Numbered from the stretch's first letter, positions 25,105 to 34,060 are shown. The stretch: 64,000 bases of DNA from Leptobacterium flavescens (GCF_010671605.1 NZ_JAABOO010000001.1:1612001-1676000); one strand, 5' to 3'. The notes: generated by a model from the letters alone, not told the origin. Translations and numbers: made by a program.

Positions 25105-25136
25105 AACGCAACCAATCTGCTTTTTACGTATCTAAC
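25105..25136 (+). promoter_or_regulatory. Candidate ECF-sigma promoter of the sigma factor operon
   Basis: AACGCAACC at 25105-25113 and CGTATCTAAC at 25127-25136, with 13 bases between, resemble the GCAACC / CGTCTAA pattern often found before ECF sigma genes in Flavobacteriia. The lipoprotein ATG follows 17 bases later. It suggests the sigma factor drives its own operon. Confidence 0.5.
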
Positions 25137-25153
25137 TAGGAAAACCCACATTT

Positions 25154-25579
25154 ATGAAATTGAAAAAAGCTTTTGCATTGTTTTTGATTGTTATTCTAAG
25201 CTCATGTAGTTTGAATGATGATAATACTAATTTTAGTTTTGTAAGGATCCCGGTAACCGGGGCTACCCCTCCTGATGCAGTATCGCTTAACCTGCCATTT
25301 AGAATTCAGTTAGATTATCTCAGGCCAAGTACCTGTCATTTTATTGAAGGAATCGATCTGATCTCGGCTGATAGTGAGAATAATATATTTACGTTTACAC
25401 TGGTTGCTTCTCTGGTAGACAGAGACGATTGTGCTGATCTGGCAGATGATTCAAGACAAATTCCGTTCGAATTTGTAGCAACCGCGGGAGGTGTTTACAC
25501 CTTTAGGTTTTTCCAGGGAACTGTAGATGGGGAAGATCAGTTTTTAGAAGTTGAGATCCCGATCGCAGTAGGAGGCTAA
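25154..25579 (+). CDS. Small lipoprotein, first gene of the ECF operon
   Basis: The 141-residue protein has a lipoprotein signal peptide with the lipobox ILSSC (Cys17). The body has no domain I recognise; it is rich in beta-strand-like segments (FVRIPVTGATPPDAV, YTFRFFQGTVDGEDQFLEVEIPIAV) and three further cysteines (STCHF, DDCAD). It may be a sensed or protective envelope lipoprotein. It lies 25 bases before the ECF sigma gene and downstream of an ECF-type promoter, so its expression is probably tied to the sigma factor. Confidence 0.7.
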   Translation: MKLKKAFALFLIVILSSCSLNDDNTNFSFVRIPVTGATPPDAVSLNLPFRIQLDYLRPSTCHFIEGIDLISADSENNIFTFTLVASLVDRDDCADLADDSRQIPFEFVATAGGVYTFRFFQGTVDGEDQFLEVEIPIAVGG

Positions 25580-25604
25580 TAAATTTTAAAACTATAAATA
25601 ATTA

Positions 25605-26147
25605 GTGAGTTTACAGCAACTCATAAAACAATGTAAAAAACGAGAAAGAAAGGCGCAGGAGGAGCTATACAAGTTATTTGGAAGTAAGATATTTGGCATT
25701 TGCCTGAAATATTCTCGGAATAAAGCGGAAGCAGAAGACAATCTGCAGGATAGTTTTATGACCATTTTTAACAAAATTGAACAATACAATTTTAAAGGGT
25801 CATTTGAAGGTTGGATGCGACGAGTTGCTGTTAATACAGTACTTCAGAAGTACAGAAAAGAAGGGGTCTTTGAAATAGTGATCGATGATATTGAAGAGGA
25901 GGCAGAGGTAGAAGTTAATGAAGAGAATATCTCGTTGGATTATCTGTTGAGCCTGATACAGGAATTACCCGACAGATACCGGTTAACCTTCAGTATGTAT
26001 GTTCTGGACGGCTACTCCCATAAGGAGATCAGTAATTTTCTCGAGATATCAGAAGGCACCTCTAAATCTAACCTTGCCAGAGCAAGGATGATTTTAAAGA
26101 AAAAAATAGAAGACGATCATTTAAAAAAAAAGATGAAATCACTGTAA
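25605..26147 (+). CDS. ECF RNA polymerase sigma factor
   Basis: The 180-residue sigma-70 family protein has region 2 (about residues 20-85: EELYKLFGSKIFGICLKYSR, EAEDNLQDSFMTIFNKIEQY, FKGSFEGWMRRVAVN) and region 4 (about 120-170: LPDRYRLTFSMYVLDGYSHKEISNFLEISEGTSKSNLARAR). The start codon is GTG; no in-frame ATG would keep region 2 whole. The gene is followed after three bases by a membrane protein that looks like its anti-sigma partner. Confidence 0.92.
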   Translation: MSLQQLIKQCKKRERKAQEELYKLFGSKIFGICLKYSRNKAEAEDNLQDSFMTIFNKIEQYNFKGSFEGWMRRVAVNTVLQKYRKEGVFEIVIDDIEEEAEVEVNEENISLDYLLSLIQELPDRYRLTFSMYVLDGYSHKEISNFLEISEGTSKSNLARARMILKKKIEDDHLKKKMKSL

Positions 26148-26150
26148 AAG

Positions 26151-27683
26151 ATGAGTGATAGGAAAAACATAGACAGGTTATTTCAGGAGAAATTCAAGGA
26201 TTTCGATCCGGAACCGGGCAATGATGTCTGGGGCAAGATTGAAGGTCGTCTTGATTCTCAGGGAAGAAAAACCAGGAAAGTAATCCCGATATGGTGGAAG
26301 CTGGGAGGCATTGCTGCAGCCCTGGCACTTATTTTTACCATAGGGTACAATAGTCTGAACAATAGCGATAAGCTTCCTGTACAGGAAAATCAGGAAGTTA
26401 CCGATACGGATACAAACATTAATGAGATCAAAGAAATTAATGGGAGTCAGTCAGATCAAATTATCAACTCCTCCGAAGGGGTTGATAATTCTGACGTTTT
26501 AACTAACGAAACCAACAGCAGCCAGGATGTTCCGACCGAAAAAGGAGCAGAAAAGGCCGAAAAAATTAAAACAGGATCCGGCATCGCCATTCAAAATCCT
26601 TCGGAACGCAACGATCAGCAAAACAACGCTGCGGATAAAGCGATCTATACAAAAGGAGATAAAAATAAAAAGGAAGCCATCGGGGATATTGCAGCCCTGA
26701 AGGAAAAGGCGAATGACAAAAAGGAATCTGACGCTCTTATTTCCAAAGGTATTGCCGTTTCAAAGGTTGACAAGAGTGCGGAAAAAACAGAATTGAAAAA
26801 CAACAGCGATCCGATCGATAAAAAACGGGTTGAAGACGTTCTTAAAGAGACTGAAAAAGATAAAGAAGCGGTAGCTTCCAATAAAGAAAAGGAGAAAAAA
26901 TCTATTTACGAGGCCATAGAGGAGCAGAAAGAGTTGGAGGAGAAAATTGAAAAAGCCAGGAATAAATGGAGTGTAAGTCCTAATGTAGCGCCTGTATTTT
27001 ACAGTTCGCTTGGAAGCGGTTCTCCGATCCACTCTCAGTTTAACGATAATTCCAAATCAGGGAATGTCAATCTGAGTTACGGAGTTAATGTTGCCTATGA
27101 AGTTAACGACAGGCTCAGTATTCGTTCCGGGATCAACAAAGTAAACTACGGGTACAACACGGACGGAGTGGCACTGACATCTTCTGCCAATGAATTACAG
27201 GCTATTGAAAATATAAGCTTTAAATCGGATGCGGCCAATCTGGCCTTAAACGACCGTAACAGCAGGAATCCTCAGCAACAGGCATTTAGCGATGCTTCTG
27301 CATTGATCACAACTCCTAGTGTTGATGGAATACTCACCCAGGAACTGGGTTATATCGAGATCCCGCTTGAGGTGAAATACCGGGTGGTTGATAAAAAACT
27401 GGGAGTTAATATTATCGGGGGGGTGAGTTCTCTCTTTTTAACCGATAATGCCATTTTCGTGGAATCTCAGGATTTTGTTACCGAAATAGGTGAAGCGAAT
27501 AATCTGAATAACACCAACTTCAGTACCAATATAGGTGTGGGAGTTGATTACAAAATATCTGACAAGATCAAAGTTAATGTAGAACCTGTCTTTAAATACC
27601 AGTTAAACACCTTTTCGGGTGGTAATGGCGGATTTAAGCCATACTCCCTGGGAGTTTATACAGGTCTTAGTCTAAGGTTTTAG
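26151..27683 (+). CDS. Membrane-anchored outer-membrane-barrel protein, probable anti-sigma partner
   Basis: The 510-residue protein has a short cytoplasmic N-terminus of the kind found after ECF sigma genes (DRLFQEKFKDFDPEPGNDVWGKIEGRL), one membrane segment (about residues 48-65), a long charged Lys/Glu/Asn-rich linker (about 70-270) and a C-terminal beta-barrel-like domain (VNLSYGVNVAYEVNDRLSIR... to a terminal YSLGVYTGLSLRF). In this group such fusions tie an inner-membrane anti-sigma segment to an outer-membrane-type domain. The anti-sigma role is inferred from gene order and the N-terminal motif. Confidence 0.7.
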   Translation: MSDRKNIDRLFQEKFKDFDPEPGNDVWGKIEGRLDSQGRKTRKVIPIWWKLGGIAAALALIFTIGYNSLNNSDKLPVQENQEVTDTDTNINEIKEINGSQSDQIINSSEGVDNSDVLTNETNSSQDVPTEKGAEKAEKIKTGSGIAIQNPSERNDQQNNAADKAIYTKGDKNKKEAIGDIAALKEKANDKKESDALISKGIAVSKVDKSAEKTELKNNSDPIDKKRVEDVLKETEKDKEAVASNKEKEKKSIYEAIEEQKELEEKIEKARNKWSVSPNVAPVFYSSLGSGSPIHSQFNDNSKSGNVNLSYGVNVAYEVNDRLSIRSGINKVNYGYNTDGVALTSSANELQAIENISFKSDAANLALNDRNSRNPQQQAFSDASALITTPSVDGILTQELGYIEIPLEVKYRVVDKKLGVNIIGGVSSLFLTDNAIFVESQDFVTEIGEANNLNNTNFSTNIGVGVDYKISDKIKVNVEPVFKYQLNTFSGGNGGFKPYSLGVYTGLSLRF

Positions 27684-27711
27684 TTTTAGGTTTTTTATTA
27701 GTTGGTTAGGA

Positions 27712-27771
27712 TCATTGCTTTCCACAGAAGCAATGATAAAAAAAGGTCACTACCTTAATTGCTAGTGACCT
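27712..27771. terminator. Tandem hairpins between convergent genes
   Basis: The first hairpin has TCATTGCTT and AAGCAATGA arms near 27712-27736. The second has GGTCACTA (27745-27752) and TAGTGACC (27763-27770), flanked by A and T runs, and works in both directions. The second overlaps the last codons of the acyltransferase gene, so the coding end and terminator share sequence. Confidence 0.85.
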
Positions 27772-28519
27772 TTTTTACATTTTGAAACAACCGTAGGCTG
27801 TCTTCTATTATCTTCCTGGAATCGGCTTTTAGTTTTGCCTTATCTTTTAACGTATATCCTTCGGTACTGATAAACGAATAAGTTTGCACCCTCATCCTTC
27901 CCGGGCTCCCGCTAAAAAAGCTGAACGGGAATCGTTTTTTATTATCCACAAAACTTATGGGAACGACAGGGATCTGGTATTCTATGGCCAGGCGGAAGGC
28001 TCCGTCTTTAAATTCATCTAAAAAAACATCTTCTTCAGGAACTCCTCCTTCCGGAAAAATACAGATGCTCAATCCCTGATCCAACCTCGCCTGTGCTCTT
28101 TCATAAACTGCTGTCCTGCTCTTAACACTGCTTCTGTCTACCATGATACAGACCCTTTTATAGAAAAAACCGAAAACGGGCATTTTGGCCAATTCCTTCT
28201 TTCCGACAAACACAAAAGGGTTACGCGATACTTTAAGCATTAACATGATATCTGCCATACTGGTATGATTGGCAATAAGCATATAGCTCTTTCCTTTCTC
28301 TATAGGTTCCTCCATTTTTATTTTCGGAACAAAGCCCATTCCATAAAGGATGACGTTGGCCCAGACATTTCGCGCAAGCCAGAAAAACTGGGGGTAGAAC
28401 TTCTCTCTCGAAGACAAGATCAGCAATACGGGGAACAAAAGGACGATCGGTACGGCTACAAGAACGTAAAACCAGATCCTCCAAAGGATGTAAAAAAGCC
28501 TTTTTAACAGAAACATCAT
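27755..28519 (-). CDS. plsC: 1-acyl-sn-glycerol-3-phosphate acyltransferase (PlsC family)
   Basis: The 254-residue membrane enzyme has two hydrophobic N-terminal segments (about 5-33) and the PlsC motifs: NHTSMADIML (HX4D catalytic motif, His88-Asp93 region), a VDRSSV segment, and FPEGGVPEED (motif III). It adds a fatty acyl group to lysophosphatidic acid to give phosphatidic acid in phospholipid synthesis; a lysophospholipid or ornithine-lipid acyltransferase is possible. The second Met may be the true start. It converges on the ECF operon and shares its terminator. Confidence 0.85.
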   Translation of the reverse strand: MMFLLKRLFYILWRIWFYVLVAVPIVLLFPVLLILSSREKFYPQFFWLARNVWANVILYGMGFVPKIKMEEPIEKGKSYMLIANHTSMADIMLMLKVSRNPFVFVGKKELAKMPVFGFFYKRVCIMVDRSSVKSRTAVYERAQARLDQGLSICIFPEGGVPEEDVFLDEFKDGAFRLAIEYQIPVVPISFVDNKKRFPFSFFSGSPGRMRVQTYSFISTEGYTLKDKAKLKADSRKIIEDSLRLFQNVKKVTSN

Positions 28520-28581
28520 GGCTCCAAAAATAATCTAAAAAGATTATGTATATTTAATTACTAACTCTTAAATTTTCAATT

Positions 28582-28824
28582 ATGGGATTATTGTATGCAT
28601 TGCTTATCGGAGCAGCAGCCGGTTGGTTAGCCGGTAAAATCATGAAAGGAGGAGGTTTCGGTACCTTACTCAATATTATACTCGGAATTGTCGGCGGTCT
28701 GGTCGGGAATTGGTTATTCGGGATTTTAGGGGTCCACATCGCAGACGGAGTGGTGGGAGATCTGATAACCGGAGTCATCGGAGCTATAGTTATTCTGTTT
28801 GTCGCCGGACTCTTTAAAAAATGA
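28582..28824 (+). CDS. GlsB/YeaQ/YmgE-family membrane protein
   Basis: The 80-residue hydrophobic protein has three glycine-rich membrane segments (LLYALLIGAAAGWLAGKIMK, LLNIILGIVGGLVGNWLFGILG, VVGDLITGVIGAIVILFVAG). This is the transglycosylase-associated family, linked in other bacteria to general or envelope stress; its molecular role is unknown. It has a strong terminator. Confidence 0.85.
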   Translation: MGLLYALLIGAAAGWLAGKIMKGGGFGTLLNIILGIVGGLVGNWLFGILGVHIADGVVGDLITGVIGAIVILFVAGLFKK

Positions 28825-28845
28825 TCCTTATCATTAATATACCAA

Positions 28846-28868
28846 AAGCGGCCTGAGCCGCTTTTTTT
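28846..28868 (+). terminator. Terminator of the GlsB-family gene
   Basis: Arms AAGCGGC (28846-28852) and GCCGCTT (28857-28863) around CTGA with a following T run. It lies about 20 bases after the stop codon. Confidence 0.9.
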
Positions 28869-28884
28869 ATTATAGGCATATTTC

Positions 28885-28892
28885 TATTTTTG
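28885..28892 (+). promoter_or_regulatory. Candidate trpS -7 box
   Basis: TATTTTTG is a perfect match to TAnnTTTG, 20 bases before the trpS ATG. No clear TTG lies at the expected -33 position, which falls in the preceding terminator's T run. Confidence 0.4.
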
Positions 28893-28912
28893 CATTCTAT
28901 TCAAAAAACACT

Positions 28913-29881
28913 ATGGCAAGAGTACTTACTGGTGTACAAAGCACCGGAACACCTCATCTGGGAAATCTTTTAGGAGCGATCATCCCCGCAATTGAAATGG
29001 CGAAAGACCCAAAGAACGAATCTTTCCTCTTTATTGCAGATATGCACTCCTTAACACAGATAAAAGACGGAAAACAACTCAGGGACAACACCTATGCAAC
29101 CGCAGCGGCCTGGCTGGCCTGTGGCCTGGACATAGAAAAGACCGTTTTTTACCGTCAGAGCGATGTTCCTCAGGTTACCGAACTATCCTGGTACCTGAAT
29201 TGCTTTTTCCCTTACCAGCGACTCACCCTGGCACATTCTTTTAAAGATAAAGCCGATCGCCTCGAGGATGTTAATGCCGGTTTATTTACCTATCCCATGC
29301 TGATGGCGGCCGATATCCTGCTATACGATGCAGATATTGTTCCTGTTGGGAAGGATCAGTTACAGCATCTGGAAATGACACGCCGTGTTGCCACTTATTT
29401 TCATACTCAAATGGGAGAGACTTTTGTTCTTCCGGAAGCAAAGATCCAGGAGAATACCCAGCATATTCCGGGTACCGATGGAGAAAAAATGAGTAAGAGT
29501 AAAGGGAATATCATTAATCTGTTCCTGCCGGACAAAAAGCTTCGCAAGCAGATCATGAGTATCCAGACCGACAGTACTCCGCTGGAAGAACCCAAGGATC
29601 CGGATACCGATAATGTATTTGCTTTATACAAGATCCTTGCATCCGAAGAACAGGTAAACACCATGCGTGAAAACTACCTGAACGGGGGTTACGGATACGG
29701 GCATGCAAAACAGGCACTGTACGAATTGCTCATCGAGAAGTTTGCCACCGAGAGGGAACGCTTCAATTACTATATGGAGAACCTGAACGAAGTAGATAAA
29801 GCCCTGGCTTTAGGAGCTGAAAAGGCAAAGGCCGTTGCTGATGATGTCCTTAAAAGAGTGCGGACAAAAGTGGGTTATTAA
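28913..29881 (+). CDS. trpS: Tryptophanyl-tRNA synthetase
   Basis: The 322-residue class I synthetase shows the HIGH-like motif TGTPHLGNLLGAI (residues 10-22), the adenylate-pocket region YPMLMAADILLYDADIVPVGKDQLQHLEMTRR, and the KMSKS loop GEKMSKSKGN near residue 192. It charges tRNA-Trp. Length and motifs are complete. It is bounded by a terminator upstream and the convergent dprA gene downstream. Confidence 0.97.
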   Translation: MARVLTGVQSTGTPHLGNLLGAIIPAIEMAKDPKNESFLFIADMHSLTQIKDGKQLRDNTYATAAAWLACGLDIEKTVFYRQSDVPQVTELSWYLNCFFPYQRLTLAHSFKDKADRLEDVNAGLFTYPMLMAADILLYDADIVPVGKDQLQHLEMTRRVATYFHTQMGETFVLPEAKIQENTQHIPGTDGEKMSKSKGNIINLFLPDKKLRKQIMSIQTDSTPLEEPKDPDTDNVFALYKILASEEQVNTMRENYLNGGYGYGHAKQALYELLIEKFATERERFNYYMENLNEVDKALALGAEKAKAVADDVLKRVRTKVGY

Positions 29882-29914
29882 CCATAATACATCCACATTA
29901 GGTTTTTTCGAAGC

Positions 29915-31018
29915 TTAAATTATTTCATACAACTTACCCGGAAGGGGTCTTATCACTCCTTTAAGTTCCATTTCAAGTAGAGATGCGGCAACCTTATGTA
30001 CCGGAAGGGCACATTTTAATGCAATTATATCGAGGAGTTCTTTTCCGTTTTGGAGGAGGAAGTCGTAAATGATCTTTTCGGTAGGGTCCAGCTCTGCAAA
30101 AAGCTTCTTTTGCACTGCGGGAACTTCTTTTTGCTCCAGTTCCCAGCCAAGGATATATATGAGATCTGCCACAGAACTGAGCAGATGGGCTTTTTGAGAC
30201 CTGATCAGGTCATTACATCCGCGGCTATACCTGTCGCCGGTCCTTCCGGGTACCGCAAAAACTTCCCGGTTATAGGAATTTGCCAGGTCGGCGGTTATCA
30301 GGCTACCTCCTTTTTCGGCAGATTCGATAACAATGGTGGCTTCGGACAAACCTGCAATAATACGGTTCCTTTTTATAAAGTTTTCCTTATCGGGATGGGC
30401 GGTGCTCCAGAAATCTGTAATAAAACCTCCCTTCTCCTCTATTTGTTTGCGGTATTTTTTGTGCTCTTTGGGATAGACCTGGTTTAACCCGTGTGCCAGG
30501 CATCCGATGGTCTGCAGCCCGTTCTTTACCGCTGCCCTGTGCGCAATAATATCGACTCCATAGGCAAAACCGCTGACAATTACCGGGTCCAGAACCGAAA
30601 GTTCTTCTATGAGTTTCTCGCAAACAGAAAGTCCGTAAGCCGTTACCTGGCGTGTCCCCACCACGCTTATTACTTTTTTGTTCCTTATGTCGGTATGGCC
30701 TTTTTTAAAGATAAGGATGGGACCGTCCACACAATGTTTCAACCGTTCAGGATATTCCTCTTCCTCAAAATAGGAATGGCCGATACGGTTTTTCAGGATG
30801 AACTCCATTTCCTTTTCGGCAGCTCTAAAATGATCCGGGTTCCACAAGTCGGCAATATTTCGACTTCCTACTCCATTAATTTTCAACAATTTACTTCGTT
30901 TTTCCTTGAAAACTTCTGCCGGGCTTCCGCAATGACCAATCAGTTTTTTTGCAATGATATCCCCAATATAAGGCACATGCTGCAAAGCAAGGGTGGTAAT
31001 TAATTCTGATTCTGTCAT
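29915..31018 (-). CDS. dprA: DNA-processing protein DprA
   Basis: The 367-residue protein has an N-terminal helix-hairpin-helix-like segment (VPYIGDIIAKKLIGHCGS), the DprA Rossmann core (ISVVGTRQVTAYG, VSGFAYGVDIIAHRAAV, SLITADLANSYNREVFAVPGR, GCNDLIRSQKAHL) and a C-terminal winged-helix segment (EKIIYDFLLQNGKELLDIIALKC). DprA loads RecA on incoming single-stranded DNA during natural transformation. It is divergent from the HU-CCDC81 gene and lies about 5 kb from recA. Confidence 0.95.
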   Translation of the reverse strand: MTESELITTLALQHVPYIGDIIAKKLIGHCGSPAEVFKEKRSKLLKINGVGSRNIADLWNPDHFRAAEKEMEFILKNRIGHSYFEEEEYPERLKHCVDGPILIFKKGHTDIRNKKVISVVGTRQVTAYGLSVCEKLIEELSVLDPVIVSGFAYGVDIIAHRAAVKNGLQTIGCLAHGLNQVYPKEHKKYRKQIEEKGGFITDFWSTAHPDKENFIKRNRIIAGLSEATIVIESAEKGGSLITADLANSYNREVFAVPGRTGDRYSRGCNDLIRSQKAHLLSSVADLIYILGWELEQKEVPAVQKKLFAELDPTEKIIYDFLLQNGKELLDIIALKCALPVHKVAASLLEMELKGVIRPLPGKLYEII

Positions 31019-31120
31019 AAAAAGACTACATTTTATGAATGCAAATAAGCAAAAAAATGTGTTAATAAAAATTTCTGCTTCGCCTTTCGTCAGAAATAAA
31101 ATTTTTCAATATTTGTGTTG

Positions 31121-32056
31121 ATGAGGGTAGAAAATTACATTAGCGATTTATTATATAGATATCAATGTGTTACGGTTCCGGGCTTCGGAGCTTTTTTAAC
31201 GAATAAAAAGCCGGCTCAGATCCACAAGAGCACAAATGCTTTCTATCCGCCTACCAAAGAACTCTCATTTAATGCCCAGCTGGTTTCTAATGACGGGCTT
31301 CTTGCCAAGCATATTGCAGGGGTTGAAGGGAAATCTTATGAAGAGGTCCTTGAAAAACTGGAAAGCCTTGTCGTAAGCTGGAAAAACCTGCTGGAACGAA
31401 AAGAAAAACTCTCTATAAAAAATATTGGTGAGCTTTGGCTGAACGATGAAGCCAAAATACAGTTCAGGCCATCGTATCACCTTAACTATCTCACTTCCTC
31501 TTTCGGTCTTTCTTCTTTTGTATCTCCTCAGATAACCAGAGAAGTCCTTAAGGAAGAAGTAGAAGAGATAGAGGAAAAAACACCTATTCTGTTTACTCCT
31601 GAAAAACGCACACAACGTCCTTACCTCCGATACGCTGCCATCGGGCTTATAGCCCTCTCTTTAGGTGCTGCCGGATTTAAAGTTTATAAGGATCAGGAGC
31701 AAAAGCACATTCAACTGGTAGATCAGAAAGCCCAGGAAAAGGTAGAAAAGACCATTCAGGAAGCAACTTTCTTTGATGCGGATCCTCTGTCCTTACCTTC
31801 TATTACTCTCGATGTTAAAAAAGAGGTCTTAAAATATCAGATCGTTGCCGGTGCCTTCAGAATAGAGGCCAATGCCGATAAAAAGGTTGCTCAACTTCGC
31901 GACAAAGGTTATGACGCACAGCGAATCGGGAAGAACAGGTTCGGGCTTCACCAGGTGGTCTATGCCAGTTTTACGGATGTTGATGAGGCTCTGAGCTATC
32001 TTCGTAAGGTAAAAAGAACGGAGTCCAGAGACGCATGGCTTCTGGTTTCCGAATAA
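31121..32056 (+). CDS. HU-CCDC81 and SPOR domain protein
   Basis: A GTG at 31115 is possible, but the ATG at 31121 gives the usual start MRVENYISDLLYRYQCVTVPGFGAFL and is preferred (311 residues). The N-terminal 140 residues match the paired CCDC81-like prokaryotic HU domains (FGAFLTNKKPAQI, KLSIKNIGELWLND). A membrane segment follows at about residues 172-190 and a SPOR domain at the C-terminus (YQIVAGAFRIEANADKKVAQL). SPOR domains bind denuded septal peptidoglycan; the HU-like part may bind nucleic acid or protein inside the cell. It would thus bridge cytoplasm and cell wall. Confidence 0.88.
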   Translation: MRVENYISDLLYRYQCVTVPGFGAFLTNKKPAQIHKSTNAFYPPTKELSFNAQLVSNDGLLAKHIAGVEGKSYEEVLEKLESLVVSWKNLLERKEKLSIKNIGELWLNDEAKIQFRPSYHLNYLTSSFGLSSFVSPQITREVLKEEVEEIEEKTPILFTPEKRTQRPYLRYAAIGLIALSLGAAGFKVYKDQEQKHIQLVDQKAQEKVEKTIQEATFFDADPLSLPSITLDVKKEVLKYQIVAGAFRIEANADKKVAQLRDKGYDAQRIGKNRFGLHQVVYASFTDVDEALSYLRKVKRTESRDAWLLVSE

Positions 32057-32113
32057 TTTTATCCTCTTAGCGAGAATTGAGGCTTCATATTTCTTTGTTC
32101 TTTCCGTAGCACC

Positions 32114-32121
32114 TATCTTTG
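32114..32121 (+). promoter_or_regulatory. Candidate -7 box of the thioesterase gene
   Basis: TATCTTTG is a perfect match to TAnnTTTG, 20 bases before the ATG at 32142. The nearest TTG (32095-32097) is 16 bases away, slightly short. Confidence 0.4.
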
Positions 32122-32141
32122 CCAAAATTTTATAAAGCTCT

Positions 32142-32657
32142 ATGGAAACAAGAACTCCCAGTGAATCCAGGACCGTAATGACTGATCTGGTATTACCCAG
32201 TGAAACTAATCCTTTAAACAATCTCTTTGGGGGAGAACTACTTGCCCGAATGGATCGCGCCGCCAGTATTGCAGCCAGACGACATTCCAGGCGAATTGTA
32301 GTGACCGCCTCCGTAAATCACGTAGCCTTTAACCGGGCAGTGCCACTGGGGAGTGTAGTTACTATTGAAGCTTCCGTTTCCCGTGCTTTTAAAAGCTCTA
32401 TGGAGATCTACCTGGACGTTTGGATCGAGGATCGTGAATCAAGAACCCGTTCCAAGGCCAATGAAGCCATTTACACTTTTGTAGCTGTCGATGATACCGG
32501 AAGACCGGTAGTGGTTCCCTGCCTGGAGCCTGAGACCCCGCTTGAAAAGCAACGTTTCGACGCTGCCCTTAGAAGAAAGCAGTTAAGCCTGGTCCTGGCA
32601 GGAAAAATGAGACCCGAAGAAGCTACCGAGCTAAAGGCGCTGTTTGAGGATCATTAA
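32142..32657 (+). CDS. Acyl-CoA thioesterase, hotdog fold
   Basis: The 171-residue protein has a single hotdog domain with the YciA/ACOT motif NPLNNLFGGELLARMDRAASIAA, including the usual Asn and Asp, and a second strand set VVTASVNHVAFNRAVPLGSVV. It hydrolyses acyl-CoA to free acid and CoA. The C-terminal tail (about 35 residues, charged) is longer than in the shortest family members. Its last four bases overlap the convergent outer-membrane protein gene: the stop codons share TTAA. Confidence 0.88.
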   Translation: METRTPSESRTVMTDLVLPSETNPLNNLFGGELLARMDRAASIAARRHSRRIVVTASVNHVAFNRAVPLGSVVTIEASVSRAFKSSMEIYLDVWIEDRESRTRSKANEAIYTFVAVDDTGRPVVVPCLEPETPLEKQRFDAALRRKQLSLVLAGKMRPEEATELKALFEDH

Positions 32658-34060
32658 TCTTCTTTCTTTCTATTGATCTTCAGTTCTGCCCTATAGCCGA
32701 ATTGAAAAGAGAAAAAATTCTCTCTTGAGGAAAGGTCACGCCTTCCCTGCGTATACGCCAATCTCAGAAAGACAGCGTTGTTGCTTTCTGCTCCGGGATA
32801 AAAGAAGGCCTCGGATTGCAGGGTTATCGCATCAAAATTAAGGATGTTATCTTCCAGGAGGTTATTGTTCTGATATCGGTCCCAGAAGACAGATGCTGCT
32901 ATCCCGAAATTAGCGTAGCGCTTGGAACTGGCTCCCACACCAAGACCCCAGCTAAGAGAAGTCGTGTTTACCGTATTCGGCTCATCATCGTCTGCAGTGG
33001 GATCTGCCGAGTCCTCAGTTTCGGTAAAATAAAGATTAAACCGGGCCTTTCCGTAAAGGGTGATGGAAGCAAATTTATAAGGATGGTATTCAATAATATC
33101 CAGCTCTCCCCCGGCCTTTAAAAAGGATTTCTGAATGATAGGGATCAGTTCGCTAAAGCCGGAACTGTTCCGGTTCAGGCTTGCAATATCATAAGCCCTG
33201 TCGTCATTGTCAAAACGGGAATAACTCACCGATGTCCTTATTTTCTTCAACAGGAAAGTATATTTAAAGTTGAAGAGATTAAAGTTCTTCGGAAAGAGAT
33301 AAAAAAGACTGTTCCCTTCGAAGTTGACAATACCATTGGACTCTTCGTTCAAAAGGCCTAAAAAATCCGAGTAGATCCGGAAATCTATAAGTTGCTTCAG
33401 GTTGTTATTGACCTCAACACTTCCCGTAAACTTATTTTCTCTATTCAATGAGATGGTGTCTTCATCTATAACAAAGTTCTGCCCGTTCTTATAATCATAC
33501 TGCAGAAAGTCTTTTATAAAAATGCCTTTTTCCTTCTTAATATCATACAACAGCCATTTGTCTTTAGAAGCCCTGTTAAAATCTGATATGGCAAAGGGTC
33601 GCTTGTTTGTAAACAGTTGTTTAACGCTGTCTTCTCCATCGCCAATGGCTCCCATTACACGGATATCGTAAATATTCCCCTCCCTGATATCGAGATGCAC
33701 ACTATCTATTTTCAGAACCGGCTCCGGCTTCATTTCGTCTATTTTTTTATTGAGCGCAGCAACCTGCTCCTTATCCAGATCTCCTTTGTTCTTTACCAGG
33801 GTGTTCAGATCGGACATCCATTTGGCTATTTTATCGAGATTTTTGCCTTTAAGATCAGAAAGGTCATAAACCTTGACTTTCTCGTTAGATACCTTAAAAG
33901 TCCCTAGTTTTACTTCCGATTTCTTTTCCAGCCTTTCTTCAATGATCTTAATGATCTCCTTCTTTTTTTCTTCCGAAAACTTTTCTTCGGTTTCCTCACC
34001 TTCCTGGCAAAACACCAATAAGGGGAGCAACAACAGAATTGTCAGCACTATTTTTTTCAT
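32654..34060 (-). CDS. Outer-membrane-type protein of unknown function
   Basis: The 468-residue protein has a signal peptide (residues 1-18, ending LVFCQ), a very charged helical segment rich in Glu and Lys (about 20-60), then a region ending near residue 200 and a C-terminal half made of alternating amphipathic strands (FTGSVEVNNNLKQLIDFRIYSD, ... FFSFQFGYRAELKI) typical of an outer-membrane barrel. I know no specific family. It lies downstream of the NarL-type regulator gene on the same strand and has its own copy of the shared 24-bp motif about 54 bases upstream of its start. Confidence 0.65.
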   Translation of the reverse strand: MKKIVLTILLLLPLLVFCQEGEETEEKFSEEKKKEIIKIIEERLEKKSEVKLGTFKVSNEKVKVYDLSDLKGKNLDKIAKWMSDLNTLVKNKGDLDKEQVAALNKKIDEMKPEPVLKIDSVHLDIREGNIYDIRVMGAIGDGEDSVKQLFTNKRPFAISDFNRASKDKWLLYDIKKEKGIFIKDFLQYDYKNGQNFVIDEDTISLNRENKFTGSVEVNNNLKQLIDFRIYSDFLGLLNEESNGIVNFEGNSLFYLFPKNFNLFNFKYTFLLKKIRTSVSYSRFDNDDRAYDIASLNRNSSGFSELIPIIQKSFLKAGGELDIIEYHPYKFASITLYGKARFNLYFTETEDSADPTADDDEPNTVNTTSLSWGLGVGASSKRYANFGIAASVFWDRYQNNNLLEDNILNFDAITLQSEAFFYPGAESNNAVFLRLAYTQGRRDLSSRENFFSFQFGYRAELKINRKKED

